A DNA stretch of 64,000 bases from Ascarosepion bandense (taxonomy: Eukaryota; Mollusca; Cephalopoda; Sepiida; Sepiidae). The stretch spans positions 7,140,001 to 7,204,000 of the forward strand of contig JBBBDQ010001026.1 in the NCBI GenBank assembly GCA_037127315.1. The letters are read 5' to 3'. How positions within the stretch are numbered: the stretch's first letter is position 1; the number at the start of each line of letters is the position of its first letter. The translations under genes and the position numbers were made by a program. This document shows positions 43,748-53,145 of the stretch, piece by piece. Under the pieces are notes generated by a model. It did no database searches. It saw only the letters and a list, made by a program, of their open reading frames with translations, and had not been told where the DNA came from.

Positions 43748-43931
43748 GAGTCGGGATGCTGAAAGTACTATCAGTCAGCTAAGTTACAAACATTTACATT
43801 TATTTATACAAATACTTTTAATGCTCTATTTTTGATATCACGCTCTTTATTATTATGTCTACTTTCCTCAAATGTCGTTCCATCAGTGTTCTCCTGAGCC
43901 TTAACAATTTTGGCTTACCACAAACTTCTAA
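43748..43931 (-). repeat. Inverted repeat, right arm, around LINE copy E
   Basis: Partner of 42211-42390. Confidence 0.8.
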
Positions 43932-43967
43932 ATTGAGTAAGTAGAGATTGTACTGTGCAAAATATAT

Positions 43968-44259
43968 ATTTACGCTCACACACCCTGGAAGAATGGTAAA
44001 TTTTGAAAAACAGTAGCTACTCTGGCATCTACGCATCGTTCATTCCTCAATGAATTAGAGCACTCTCAGCTATTGGGCGTGTATAATGATAATATACACG
44101 CTAAAAATCTGCCTCCTTCTACCGAACGCCCATAGTTCAGAGGTAGAATCGCCGACTGACGCCAATTCGTTTGGGGTTCAATCCTGGGTTAAAAAGCAAT
44201 CGGAGTCTAACCGTACTGATGAGCTGTGATGCAGCGAAACGGATCAGTCTGCGGATGAC
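43968..44259 (+). mobile_element. tRNA-like/hammerhead element, tandem monomer 1
   Basis: Starts at the TATTTACGCTCACAC block, slightly 5'-truncated. The tRNA-like part spans 44128-44189, with A box CATAGTTCAGAGGTAGAATC and B box GGGGTTCAATCCTGG. The ribozyme closes the unit at 44205-44259, and the next monomer starts at once. Internal Pol III promoter plus self-cleaving 3' boundary suggest multimeric transcripts resolved by self-cleavage. Confidence 0.88.
44205..44259 (+). ncRNA. Hammerhead ribozyme, type I, core intact
   Basis: Stem I: GTC-CCGTA pairs with TGCGG-GAC around an internal loop (TAA / AT). Core CUGAUGA, stem II GCUGU-GAU-GCAGC (five pairs), GAAA, short stem III (C-G and G-C pairs around one mismatch) and the cleavage triplet GUC ending at 44249. 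Every invariant hammerhead position is present. The stem I and II internal loops are of the type that gives tertiary contacts in natural type I ribozymes. Best candidate in the window for real cleavage activity. Confidence 0.9.
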
Positions 44260-44565
44260 TATTTACGCTCTCACGCCCTGATTGAGCACTCTAGAAGAAT
44301 GATGGATTTTGAAAAACAGTAGCTACTCTGGCATCTATGCATCGTTCATTCCTCAATGAATTAGAGCACACTCAGCTATTGGGCGTGTATAACGATAATA
44401 TACATGCTAAAAGGTCTGCCACCTTCTACCGAACACCCATAGTTCAGAGTTAGGATCACCGACTAACGCCAATTCGTTCGGGTTTCAATCCTGGGTTAAA
44501 AGCAATATGAGTCTATCCGTACTGATGAGCTGAAATACAGCGAAACAGGTCTATCTGCGGATGAC
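44260..44565 (+). mobile_element. tRNA-like/hammerhead element, tandem monomer 2
   Basis: Begins ATTTACGCTCTCACGCCCTG and ends GGATGACTG before (TA)n. The distance between the two cleavage positions (44249 and 44555) is 306 nt. A box CATAGTTCAGAGTTAGGATC and B box GGGTTTCAATCCTGG are kept. Confidence 0.88.
44511..44565 (+). ncRNA. Hammerhead ribozyme, stem III lesion
   Basis: Core CUGAUGA and GAAA intact. Stem II GCUG-AAAUA-CAGC has four pairs. G16.2 is A (44553), which unpairs the closing base of the short stem III. Stem I intact. Confidence 0.8.
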
Positions 44566-44825
44566 TGTATATATATATACGGACAGACGAAAACGTTTTC
44601 GTAATTTTTTTTTCTTATTTGGTTTCGTAACATTATTAATCGTTGAGATTTTGTTTGAGTGAGCAAAGAAAGAGACACGTAGAAAAAGAAGTGTTCAAGG
44701 GTTGTTTCAGTGAGAATGGAAAAGTTGTCAATTTCAAATCTTTTCATTTGTATCCCCTTACTTCTTAAAATAACGACCAACATTTATATTTAAGATTGTT
44801 ATATCAATATTTTGTTAAAGTTGTT

Positions 44826-45235
44826 AAGCAAAAACTAAAATAAAAGGGCTGAAAAATGTGCAGACATACAGGCAGATAAACAGACACACATACAAACATC
44901 TTGCCTTATATATATATATTATCGATTTTCTGCACTATTGTAAGAACTGCAGCCTTGAATCTTCTGAATATCGTTTCTTGTGTCTTTGTCTATGAGTGTA
45001 TCAAATTTGATTAAAATCGGACCACTCCTTCTATAACCCGATTTTTTCGATTATCGATTTTCGATATTTATCGGGGGCACCGCTACACAAAACCTAGCTA
45101 AGAACACTCGCAGACGCTTATAGTACAATTGTTTAAATTTTCAAGAAAATCGGTTCAGCCATTTCGGAGTCTATAGGTAACGGACACATACACACAGACA
45201 AAGTTCCATTTATATATAAGTTTAGATTATTATTA
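44826..45235 (+). mobile_element. Dispersed non-coding repeat (family D), second copy
   Basis: Distal 410 bp of the 16731-17470 repeat, same orientation. It keeps the internal TA run, ATCGGACCACTCCTTCTATA and the GTTCAGCCATTTCGGAGTC block, and ends TATATATAAGTTTAGAT. Confidence 0.8.
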
Positions 45236-45524
45236 TTAATAATATTAGATTATTATTATTATTAGTAGTAGTAGTAGTGGTAGTATTTATGGTATCATCT
45301 TCTCATAGATTAATTTTAAGTGTCTAATTATCAAGTTCAAATTATAATTACATTTTTATTTTTTGGTTTATATCATATTTCTTTCGTTTGTTTATTTAGT
45401 TAGAGTTTATATTATTTCGTTTTTGCTTGATCTTGATAAGGTTATTATTATAAGGTTATTTTTATCTTTTTATATGGATTTTGATATATTTGTGTTGTTT
45501 AGAATAACATTTTGTGGTGATTAT
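45236..45524. other. (ATT)n/(AGT)n and AT-rich DNA
   Basis: Short ATT and AGT trinucleotide runs near 45225-45290; no gene. Confidence 0.6.
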
Positions 45525-45780
45525 ATATTTCTTTAAAATATTTTTGGGGCTCATAAGCAATTTTTTAGTTTGTGTTGATAATATTTATTACTGCTGCTTT
45601 GTATACTATATTATTGGTTAAACATTTCAACTGATATTTTTTAATCGTCTGGACCTACCATCAATCACCATCATACAATAATTTAGTAGAGTGACTCATT
45701 AGGCAAATGTTTTCCGTTGACATGAAATAAAAAAGATTATAGTTAATCAATTGTTAAATCTCTTTTCAAGAACATTTGTG

Positions 45781-45816
<36 letters not shown>

Positions 45817-46405
45817 CTTTAAAATACTTTTGGGACTCATATGCAATGTTTTTTTGTTTTTGTTGATAATATTTATTACCACTGCTTTGTGTACTATATT
45901 ATTGGTTAAACATTTCAACGGATATTTTTTTAATCGTCTGGACCTACCATCAATCAACATAATACTTCTTCTCTCGCACTTCCCTCCTATGGAACTCGCT
46001 CCCATATTCTACAACCTCCAGAAATTTAAATGCAATGTCAATGCTCATCTACTAACCACTTGACTCTAGCCCTTCCCCCACCCCGTATATCCTTCCCTTT
46101 CTCTCCATCCTTGAAACTGTCATCACACCTGCATTCTCATCTTTCTATTGCTCCTTTCTAATTGGTTTGTACTCCTCTTATCTATCTTCTAATTAATCTT
46201 CTTTCAGTTATGTAGCCCCCCGCACATCAGTGGCATTTCCGACTTGCTCGGGGTGAAATGATTAAAAAAAATAAATAAATAAAGAATACAATAATTTAGT
46301 AGAGTGATTCATTAGTTGTTTGCCTCCTTAGGCAAACGTATTCCGTTGACATGATTATAGTTAATCAATTGTTAAATCTCTTTTTAAGAACATCTGTGCA
46401 CTATA
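45525..46405. repeat. Tandem duplication A-B-A'-[LINE end]-B'
   Basis: Segment A (45525-45672) recurs at 45810-45962, and segment B (45672-45785) recurs at 46286-46405. A CR1-type LINE 3' end sits exactly between A' and B', flanked by AATAC on both sides. The LINE therefore landed in the second copy after the duplication. Confidence 0.85.
45963..46285 (+). mobile_element. CR1/Jockey-type LINE, 3' end with short TSD
   Basis: Encodes FFSRTSLLWNSLPY-like sequence in decayed form and KFKCNVNAHLLTT-stop, then the 3' UTR ending CAGTGGCATTTCCGACTTGC ... GGGGTGAAATGATT and (AAAT)n. AATAC flanks both ends. Confidence 0.85.
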
Positions 46406-46440
46406 TTGTGGAATGCAATTAATCTATTTTAGACATAAGT

Positions 46441-46910
46441 CTAGCATTCGTCCATGAATTGAATATTACATATTACTCTCATTGATGCTATATTCCTTTT
46501 GAGCGTATTTAGCTGTTCTTGCAAAGGAGTATCTGCAAAGTTATCTGTTCTCAAATTTCCTCTTAGCTTCATTTTTTTCTCCACCGCTAGAGCGTGACAT
46601 CCCTCTACGTTATTTAAGAAAGATTGGATTAGGTCAAGCAGGCGACCGGTAATACCGTAACCTCGTTGTTTGCATAGGAGGCCAGAGAGCCAAACCCTGT
46701 CGAAAGACTTGGAGATGTCCAGAGCAACCGCGCGAGCCTGGTCAAACTCATCAAGGGCCTGTAGCATGTATTCCATTACGGTTGTTAGAAGGTCGGCCTT
46801 GGACCTGGCAAAGCTGAATCCATATTGCCTGCCAGAGAAGAGTTTGTGGGCAGTGAGATGATGAACTATTTCAGCATTGATTATGGCCTCGAATACTTTC
46901 CCGAATATCG
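46441..46910 (-). mobile_element. CR1/Jockey-type LINE, RT palm segment
   Basis: Minus-strand reading: VFEAIINAEIVHHLTAHKLF, RQYGFSFARSKADLLTTVME, then LDEFDQARAVALDISKSFDR (LDISKAFD is the first catalytic-region motif of this RT), VWLSGLLCKQRGYGITGRLL and IQSFLNN. Faces the plus-strand C-terminal segment that follows. Confidence 0.82.
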
Positions 46911-46911
46911 A

Positions 46912-47130
46912 TTTTGATGAACTTTCCTCTTTCGTACGTAGAATTTATGAATTAATGCGCAGTACTAAATTGTCGACAAGGTCTCGTTACTTTACAAATA
47001 TAAATGCTAGATGTAACCTTAAATTCTATGCTCCCAGTTTCTTCTCTCGCATTTCTCTCTTGGGGAAGAATCTTTTAGCTTCTTTGCTTCACAGTCAAGT
47101 TTAACTTTTGAACATTTAAATGCAATGTCA
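46912..47130 (+). mobile_element. CR1/Jockey-type LINE, C-terminal segment
   Basis: FDELSSFVRRIYELMRSTKL, STRSRYFTNINARCNLKFYA, FFSRISLLGKNLL correspond to the last third of the protein. Together with the inverted palm segment the arrangement resembles a twin-priming inversion. Confidence 0.75.
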
Positions 47131-47428
47131 ATCGTTATCATCTGTTTTCTCTCTTCCAATTCTTTTATTGTTCTCTCACTTTTGATAATATTTTATATTC
47201 ATGTTCTTTCACACTCGTATTAAAATCTCGTTTTAATACATCTTTTTATTTGAGAAAATTCGAGAAAATTTCTTAGTGTTTCTGTGTCATTCTATTAACT
47301 TGGAAAAAGCATGAATTACATCTTGAGAGACTCAAAATCGATATTATTTTGATACAATATATTTATGGTCTTGAAAACAGCGGATAAAATGGGTTGACGA
47401 CATCACTGAGTGAACTGAAAAATTGTTC

Positions 47429-47630
47429 TCAAATGTTAAGACAGTGATTCCCAGGCTTTTTCTTCTTGTCCGCATTTTCGGAATTAAAATTTGCTCACAC
47501 CTCACCAAATTTAATATGATAAAAATTACATTATCTATGTTTTACTTTTTAATGTAATTTTTATCATATTAAATTTGGTAAGGTGTGAGCAAGAAGAAAA
47601 AGCCTGGGAATCACTGTCTTAACATTTGAG
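47429..47630. mobile_element. Palindromic element with hAT-like termini
   Basis: TCAAATGTTAAGACAGTGAT at the left and its complement at the right end (47611-47630) frame a near-perfect 202-bp palindrome. The inner arms are CTCACACCTCACCAAATTTA and its complement. CAGTGATTCCCAGGC resembles hAT terminal repeats, but the flanks are inverted and not directly duplicated, so no target duplication supports transposition. Confidence 0.6.
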
Positions 47631-48080
47631 AGGTATAAAGGGAGATAATCACGAATTCGGAGTCAGAACATTATCTCATCTAATATGCAAAAACCTAGTT
47701 ACTATTTATTTATATTTCTGAGATGAGGTAGATGAGGGTTATAGGGATATAACTCATGACTTCCAAAAGAGTCAATACTACGCAAGGGATGAGAATGACA
47801 TACCCTAGTTACTATATTTACAACACTTTATATAATGCAAAAACATCACAAAGATTGTATCGGTCAAAAATTATTTTTAGCTATTTATACTCGTATTTAG
47901 GCCTGTAATTAAAAGTAAGCAATGATAATATTTTCAATTTTTAAATCCTCACCACATTAATATGATAAAAATTACATTAAAAATAAAACATAGCGAGAGG
48001 TATAAAGCGAGCTAATCTCGAATTCGTAGTGAGAACATTATCTCATCTAATATGCAAAACCCTAGTTACTATTTATTTAT
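47631..48080. repeat. Diverged repeat segments feeding the 108-bp satellite
   Basis: TAATATGCAAAAACCTAGTT ... ATTTCTGAGATGAGGTAG appears at 47680 and again near 48045. Part of the 47429-47630 palindrome (ATTAATATGATAAAAATTAC) recurs near 47962. Confidence 0.7.
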
Positions 48081-49015
48081 ATTTCTGAGATGAGGTAGTA
48101 TTTACAGTATTTACGTTATTCGGACTATTGTCCTCATCTTTGTTGCCATTTCTACGACGTTTAATAATAGATCATTCTATTTGTCTATATTTCTGAGATG
48201 AGGTAGTATTTACAGTATTTACATTATTCGGACTATTGTCCTCATCTTTGTTGCCATTTGTACGACCTTTAATAACAGATCATTCTATTTGTCTATATTT
48301 CTGAGATGAGGTAGTATTTACAGTATTTACATTATTCGGACTATTGTCCTCATCTTTGTACGACCTTTAATAATAGATCATTCTATTTGTCTATATTTCT
48401 GAGATGAGGTAGTATTTACAGTATTTACATTATTCGGACTATTGTCCTCATCTTTGTTGCCATTTGTACGACGTTTAATAATAGATCATTCTATTTGTCT
48501 ATATTTCTGAGATGAGGTAGTATTTACAGTATTTACATTATTCGTACTATTGTCCTCATCTTTGTTGCCATTTCTACGACGTTTAATAATAGATCATTCT
48601 ATTTGTCTATTTTTCTGAGATGAGGTAGTATTTACAGTATTTACATTATTCGGACTATTATCCTAATCATTGTTGCCATTTGTACGACGTTTAATAATAG
48701 ATCATTCTATTTGTCTATATTTCTGAGATGAAGTTGTATTTACAGTATTTACATTGTTCGGACTATTGTCCTCATCTTTGTTGCCATTTGTACGACGTTT
48801 AATAATAGATCATTCTATTTGTCTATATTTCTTAGATGAGGTAGTATTTACAGTATTTACATTATTCGGACTATTGTCCACATCTTTGTTGCCATTTGTA
48901 CGACCTTTAATAATAGATCATTCTATTTGTCTATATTTCTGAGATGAGGTAGTATTTACAGTATTTACATTATTCGGACTATTGTCCTCATCTTTGTTGC
49001 CATTTGTACTACATT
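48081..49015. repeat. 108-bp satellite, nine units
   Basis: ATTTCTGAGATGAGGTAG recurs at 48081, 48189, 48297, 48395, 48503, 48611, 48719, 48827 and 48935: a period of 108 with one 98-bp unit (10-bp deletion). Units are 95 percent or more alike. Because 108 is 36 codons, spurious repeat-frame peptides appear on both strands. The last unit passes into the single-copy remainder of the parent dispersed repeat (49000-49260), which recurs at 56290-56510. Confidence 0.93.
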
Positions 49016-49260
49016 TCGGCCGTTGTGCGCTCCGGCCTTCTTCAGATACTAGAAATTTCGAACCGAACCCTTTATTACACTTACTGGGGTATATCATTCT
49101 CGTCCCATGCTTAGCAATGCCTCTTTTGGAAGTCATGTGTTATCTTCCTCTAACCCTGTAATATGAACCCTGGCAAAAGAGTTGCTGGACATTAGATTAG
49201 TTAGTTCCTGTGACTTGACCCAAAGATTTGTGAGTTCAATACCAGGCTACAGCAGTGGCG
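48985..49260 (-). mobile_element. Dispersed repeat with hammerhead-like core (family H)
   Basis: On the minus strand CTGAAGA is followed by GGCCG/CGGCC hairpin strands and GAAAT, the order of a hammerhead core with one odd base after the stem. The homologous site at 56370-56425 reads CTGACAA...GAAAC. A 0.25-kb shared body (TTAGTTCCTGTGACTTGACC) follows. Could be a decayed Penelope-type pseudo-LTR. Confidence 0.5.
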
Positions 49261-49835
49261 AACAAGTAACTTACAATGTTAGAGGGAGATAACTCATGAT
49301 TTCCAAATGAGGCATAACTACGCAATGGATGAGAATTACATACCCTAGTTACTATATTTTCAACACTTTATATAATGCAAAAAATATTATATCGGTCTAT
49401 AATTATTTATAAATATTTATACTAGTATTTATGTCTGTAATTAAAAAGAAGTGATAATAGTATTTTCAATTTTTAAATCATATTTGTTTTGGCATATAAA
49501 TTTCCAAGACTGTTTCGAAATCTTTGACTGTCTCTTATTCATTTTGCCTTACCTGCCATCCTCTTCCTCCGCACCTGTGAGGCGCGCCCCACCGTTTGGG
49601 AACTACTAAAATAGGACCCAATGATCAGATGTTGTGCTAAACAGTGACCCTACGACCTCACCAGGTCATACGACTAAGGATGATGATAATGTTGCTGATT
49701 AAAGGCTTGTGACATTGTCTTAGAGGGAAAAAAGTTTTCTTAGAAATATATGCACACAAATCCGATGAATTCTTCTCTTCCTGTTAACGAAGCAAATTCT
49801 GACAAATGAAATTTTGATTGACAAGCTCCTGTCTC
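49261..49835. other. Repeat remnants
   Basis: Near 49289-49400 repeats the 47745-47890 block (GAGATAACTCATGA, CCTAGTTACTATATTT). GCGCCCCACCGTTTGGGAAC near 49586 resembles an hAT-type end. No gene. Confidence 0.5.
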
Positions 49836-49839
49836 GCTT

Positions 49840-50345
49840 TTATTGTCTGAGTCAGTGTAAACATTCGTTTAATTAACGCTTCCAGAGAGGAGCTAAATGT
49901 CTCTGTCGCCCAGATTAAAGACGCTTACAAATATTTAGAAACTCACTTGGAAAAATATTATCCTTGACTCAACATCTATATTTCCTCCTCGCTTACGAAA
50001 AGTAAAAACGAACATTTGAAAGGAAGGAAAAAAAATACGCTTACTTCTTTCAATCACGCACCGAAAAACAAATTATACAATTAATCAGATTTGTTATTTT
50101 TTAATCGTGTATGAGATGGAAGTTGTAGCCAAACAGAAGAAAGAAACTACGAATTTATGTACCTCCGCTCAATTGACAAAAAATAAATCAGCATGTCTTT
50201 ATGTTAAATTAATAAAAACAACGTTTTATCATCAAAATGTTTATGCTATTATTAATTCTTCCTAATACGTTCGAAATTTTGATTGAAATTTCATTTTTTG
50301 TTTTCGTCAGCTATGTTTACGTAACACGACTATTCACAAAATTAG
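49840..50345 (+). repeat. Long inverted repeat, left arm
   Basis: About 500 bp matching the reverse complement of 56525-57110 with indels: shared stretches include ACCGAAAAACAAATTATACA, AGAAAGAAACTACGAATTTA and AACGCTTCCAGAG. Arms lie 6.2 kb apart. Confidence 0.82.
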
Positions 50346-51075
50346 TCGGTTGAGTAAAATGATTTTGGGGCGAGTAAATTTTCCCTTGCGCTCGACCGCC
50401 GGTCCAGTGATTTCTTTTGAAAATCTCAAAGGTTGCTCCTAGCAGATTTGTGTCGGAACGGAAAACGTTCCTTTCCGAAAACCGAAACATATTTCTCCTA
50501 CGTTTTGTAATCGATCGGTAATCGAATTGATATAGATTTTAACAGTCAAAAGCAATTAGAATCCGATCTGATCAAACGGAAAAGGATTTCGGCAAAAGAA
50601 ATCAATAAGCAAGCGAAATATTTGACAACTGAAGCCATGTTGTGTTTTGCATTTTTTCTTTTTCCTTTTTTTTAGAAAACCAACTCACTGATGAAAATAC
50701 TGTGAATCACAGGTCTATGAAAATAAATGACTCACCGTTAACTTCCCCTCAAAATGACTGCCGTCAAAATGTGAACGACATGAAAAAAAAGGGCAAATAA
50801 AAACATAAAACCGAAACTGCGCCCTCAAATATCCAGTTAGAAGAAATTACTTTTGTTTCATGCTTCCTAACAGGTTAGAAAGAAACACTTTCGATAATTG
50901 TTTTTTTTTTAGATAAGACATTTCAATACACGTCAATCTGGAGACACAGATGAATATATTAAAAAAATACACACCCTAGCCCTTGAGAGAATCAAAAAGA
51001 ATTTGAGGTCGGTTTTTTAAAAGTAGATATCACATGATTGCGAAGAAGAACTTTACGTAAATAACGCCATACTAC
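50346..51075. other. Unrecognised stretch
   Basis: CTCGACCGCCGGTCC near 50393 and AATCTCAAAGG near 50423 resemble sequence near 57340-57425 and may be part of the inverted-repeat element. No coding frame. Confidence 0.45.
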
Positions 51076-51077
51076 TT

Positions 51078-51345
51078 CAGTCCGTTAAGTGACATACGTG
51101 ATGCAACATCATGGCATGTTTCAAAAGAGACATGACTAGCTGGGCAATAAGTTACTATTACTTTCTGCTGTAGACTGGTTGCCAACCAAGGCTATAGAAA
51201 CCAAACGGTCTAATTATTTGATGCATAGCTGAAGGGAAGAGACAGATTAATATTTTTCCCGGGCGTATTTGCGCGTAAGTGAATGTAACGAGTTGAATTA
51301 GAATTCGAAATCTGAGATCTGAGTTCGATATCTAATGCATCACAA
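51078..51345 (-). mobile_element. tRNA-derived SINE
   Basis: Antisense body (GACTGGTTGCCAACCAAGGC near 51173) and eroded head (AATTCGAAATCTGAG). Confidence 0.75.
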
Positions 51346-51481
51346 AAAACATCCGTCATACTACCTGTACTATATTAATTAATTGTGTGTTGAGCCGGCA
51401 ACATTTTCGGAAGAAATGATAATAAATATCTGTTGCACCTTAAGCTAGGAAATCTTCAAATAGGCTTGCCGAAATTTTCAG

Positions 51482-51690
51482 TATGTGCGTTGTGGTGCAG
51501 TGGATATCGGCTCGGAACAAGAAATCAGGTATCCGAGTTCGAATTCCAGTTGAATTTCTTACATTCATTTACTTGCAATTACCCTCGGGAAAGGTATTAA
51601 TCCGTCTCTTCTCTCTAGTTAGGGCTTAAATATCAGGACAGCTTGGGTTCTATAGCCTTGGTGGGCAAACAATGTACTGCTGCAAAATGA
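51482..51690 (+). mobile_element. tRNA-derived SINE, 3'-truncated
   Basis: Intact head (TGCGTTGTGGTGCAGTGGAT, then GAGTTCGAATTCCAG) and half of the body; the distal body is lost. Confidence 0.8.
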
Positions 51691-51807
51691 GACCTTGCTG
51701 CTAATCTAGTTCGATCTTCAGTGGCATTGTGCCAGACTAACAAAAGGCGCGCTTCTAAGAAATCATAGACTGCTAACTAATCCTGCCGTAGGGATAGCAG
51801 CGGTTCG

Positions 51808-52030
51808 CGTATCTACTGATCCCTGATTTTGTGGGGTGAAAATATATATTTTTCTACATCTTATTTTGGCTTTCTGAAAAATTTCAAGGTGTTGTTAGAG
51901 TTCTAAAATTTTGATCTACATCTAAACGTAACTCCCGTCGAGCTAGACTGTAAAATGCAGACGCTAAGTCGAATCTATCAAAGAAACAAATGCTTACGTA
52001 ACGTCCACCCTCGTCCATTTTATAGACATT
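51808..52030 (+). repeat. Third copy of the 323-bp repeat unit
   Basis: GATCCCTGATTTTGTGGGGT ... GTCGAATCTATCAAAGAAAC ... ACGTCCACCCTCGTCC matches 1040-1250 in order. Confidence 0.8.
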
Positions 52031-52182
52031 CATATGCTTTCATATAACAGAATATTCGTCCCCTGAACCAAATATGAGTAACATACATAACAAAATTGTG
52101 TAAATGGATGACAAATCAGCGATTGGGAAAGATAGTAAAACAGAAAATACTGCGTATAACTAAAAATAATAATAATAATAAG

Positions 52183-52225
52183 AGGTAACTATGATCGTCC
52201 ACGTTCTGAAGGGACACGGCTCGTT
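52183..52225 (+). mobile_element. RTE-type LINE 3' scrap
   Basis: ATGATCGTCCACGTTCTGAA encodes MIVHVLKGHG, the last residues of the RTE-type ORF2. Confidence 0.6.
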
Positions 52226-52253
52226 AAAATATTTCAAGCTCCTTACATACCTA

Positions 52254-52585
52254 CGTGCGTTGTGGTGCAGTGGAGGGATGTGCGTTGTGTTGCAGTGGAT
52301 ATCGACTCGGAACAGGAAATCGGGGAGCCGAGTTCGAATTCCAATTGAATTCCTTGCGTCCACTTAGTCACAAATACTCTGAGGAAAGATATTAATCTGT
52401 CTCTTCCCTCCGGTTATGGGTTAAATAATAGGACAAATTGGGTTCTATAGCCTTGGCTGGCAACCAGTCTACCGCAGAATGCAATGGCAACCTACTGCGG
52501 GATAACCTTCTGCCCAGTCAGTCTTGTCTCGAAAGAGACATGATCGCCAAAAAGCGTATGCCACTTAACTGACTGACATACCTAT
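52254..52585 (+). mobile_element. tRNA-derived SINE with duplicated head start
   Basis: GTGCGTTGTGGTGCAGTGG (52255) is followed at once by a second, complete head (GTGCGTTGTGTTGCAGTGG at 52280) and a full body that ends GCCACTTAACTGACTGAC. Both A boxes are intact; only the second has its B box. Confidence 0.85.
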
Positions 52586-52699
52586 GATAGCGATTTTCCT
52601 AATTCACTTGATCCACAGAGTTGGTATATTTAGTTTAACATAATTTATGAAAGCCCATTTTTCTCCAGTGCGCTTTTAAATTCATTGTAATTTTCTTTC

Positions 52700-53145
52700 T
52701 ATTTGATTCACTGCCATTGGAGGAAAAATACTGCGGTCTGATTTACTGTTTAACCCACAGCTAAGGGAAAATAGATCTATTCCTTTCTCAAGATTATTAA
52801 AGCAAAGTATAGGAGCCAATACTTCTTCAGACTGGTTTTGAATTCAGTGTAGGTTTTCTTGTAGACCAGCTAATAAGCCCAGTCTACATTCCAGTCTACC
52901 TCATTATTTACAAAAGTTTGAATTTAGATTTTTCTTTTTCTTAGATTCATTTTTATTCGGTGAAAGTGAGCTCTGTCTGCTTTGCTATTTAACCCATAGC
53001 TTTGGGGAGGCGGATCTATCCCTTTTTCAAGGGTATTCGTTAAAAGTGAACGGAATAGAGTCGGTCAGAATTTGAACTCTGCTTGACGATTTTCACACAG
53101 CACCAATAACCTTTAAACTACATCTGTTACGCTACCTGAATATGC
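52700..53145 (-). mobile_element. Second tRNA-derived SINE type, two diverged copies
   Basis: 52965-53140 has on the minus strand a B box GAGTTCAAATTCTGACC and a body with GGGATAGATCCGCC and AAATAGCAAAGCAGACAG. 52715-52830 repeats the body (GGAATAGATCTATTTTCCC, TAAATCAGACCGCAG). The body phrase AACCCATAGCT resembles the main SINE, so a distant relative is possible. Confidence 0.55.

Noticed and set aside
48081..49015. CRISPR array
   Set aside because: Direct repeats have no unique spacers between them and the context is a metazoan transposon field.
48754..49136. Open frames with a repeated 36-residue peptide on both strands
   Set aside because: They are explained by the 108-bp satellite, whose length is a multiple of three; one 98-bp unit breaks the frame and no start or domain supports a protein.
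50690..50715. CTGATGAAAATACTG near 50690, 56135 and 61568 as hammerhead cores
   Set aside because: No stem II pairing and no GAAA at the required position; the 61568 hit is inside the coiled-coil gene.
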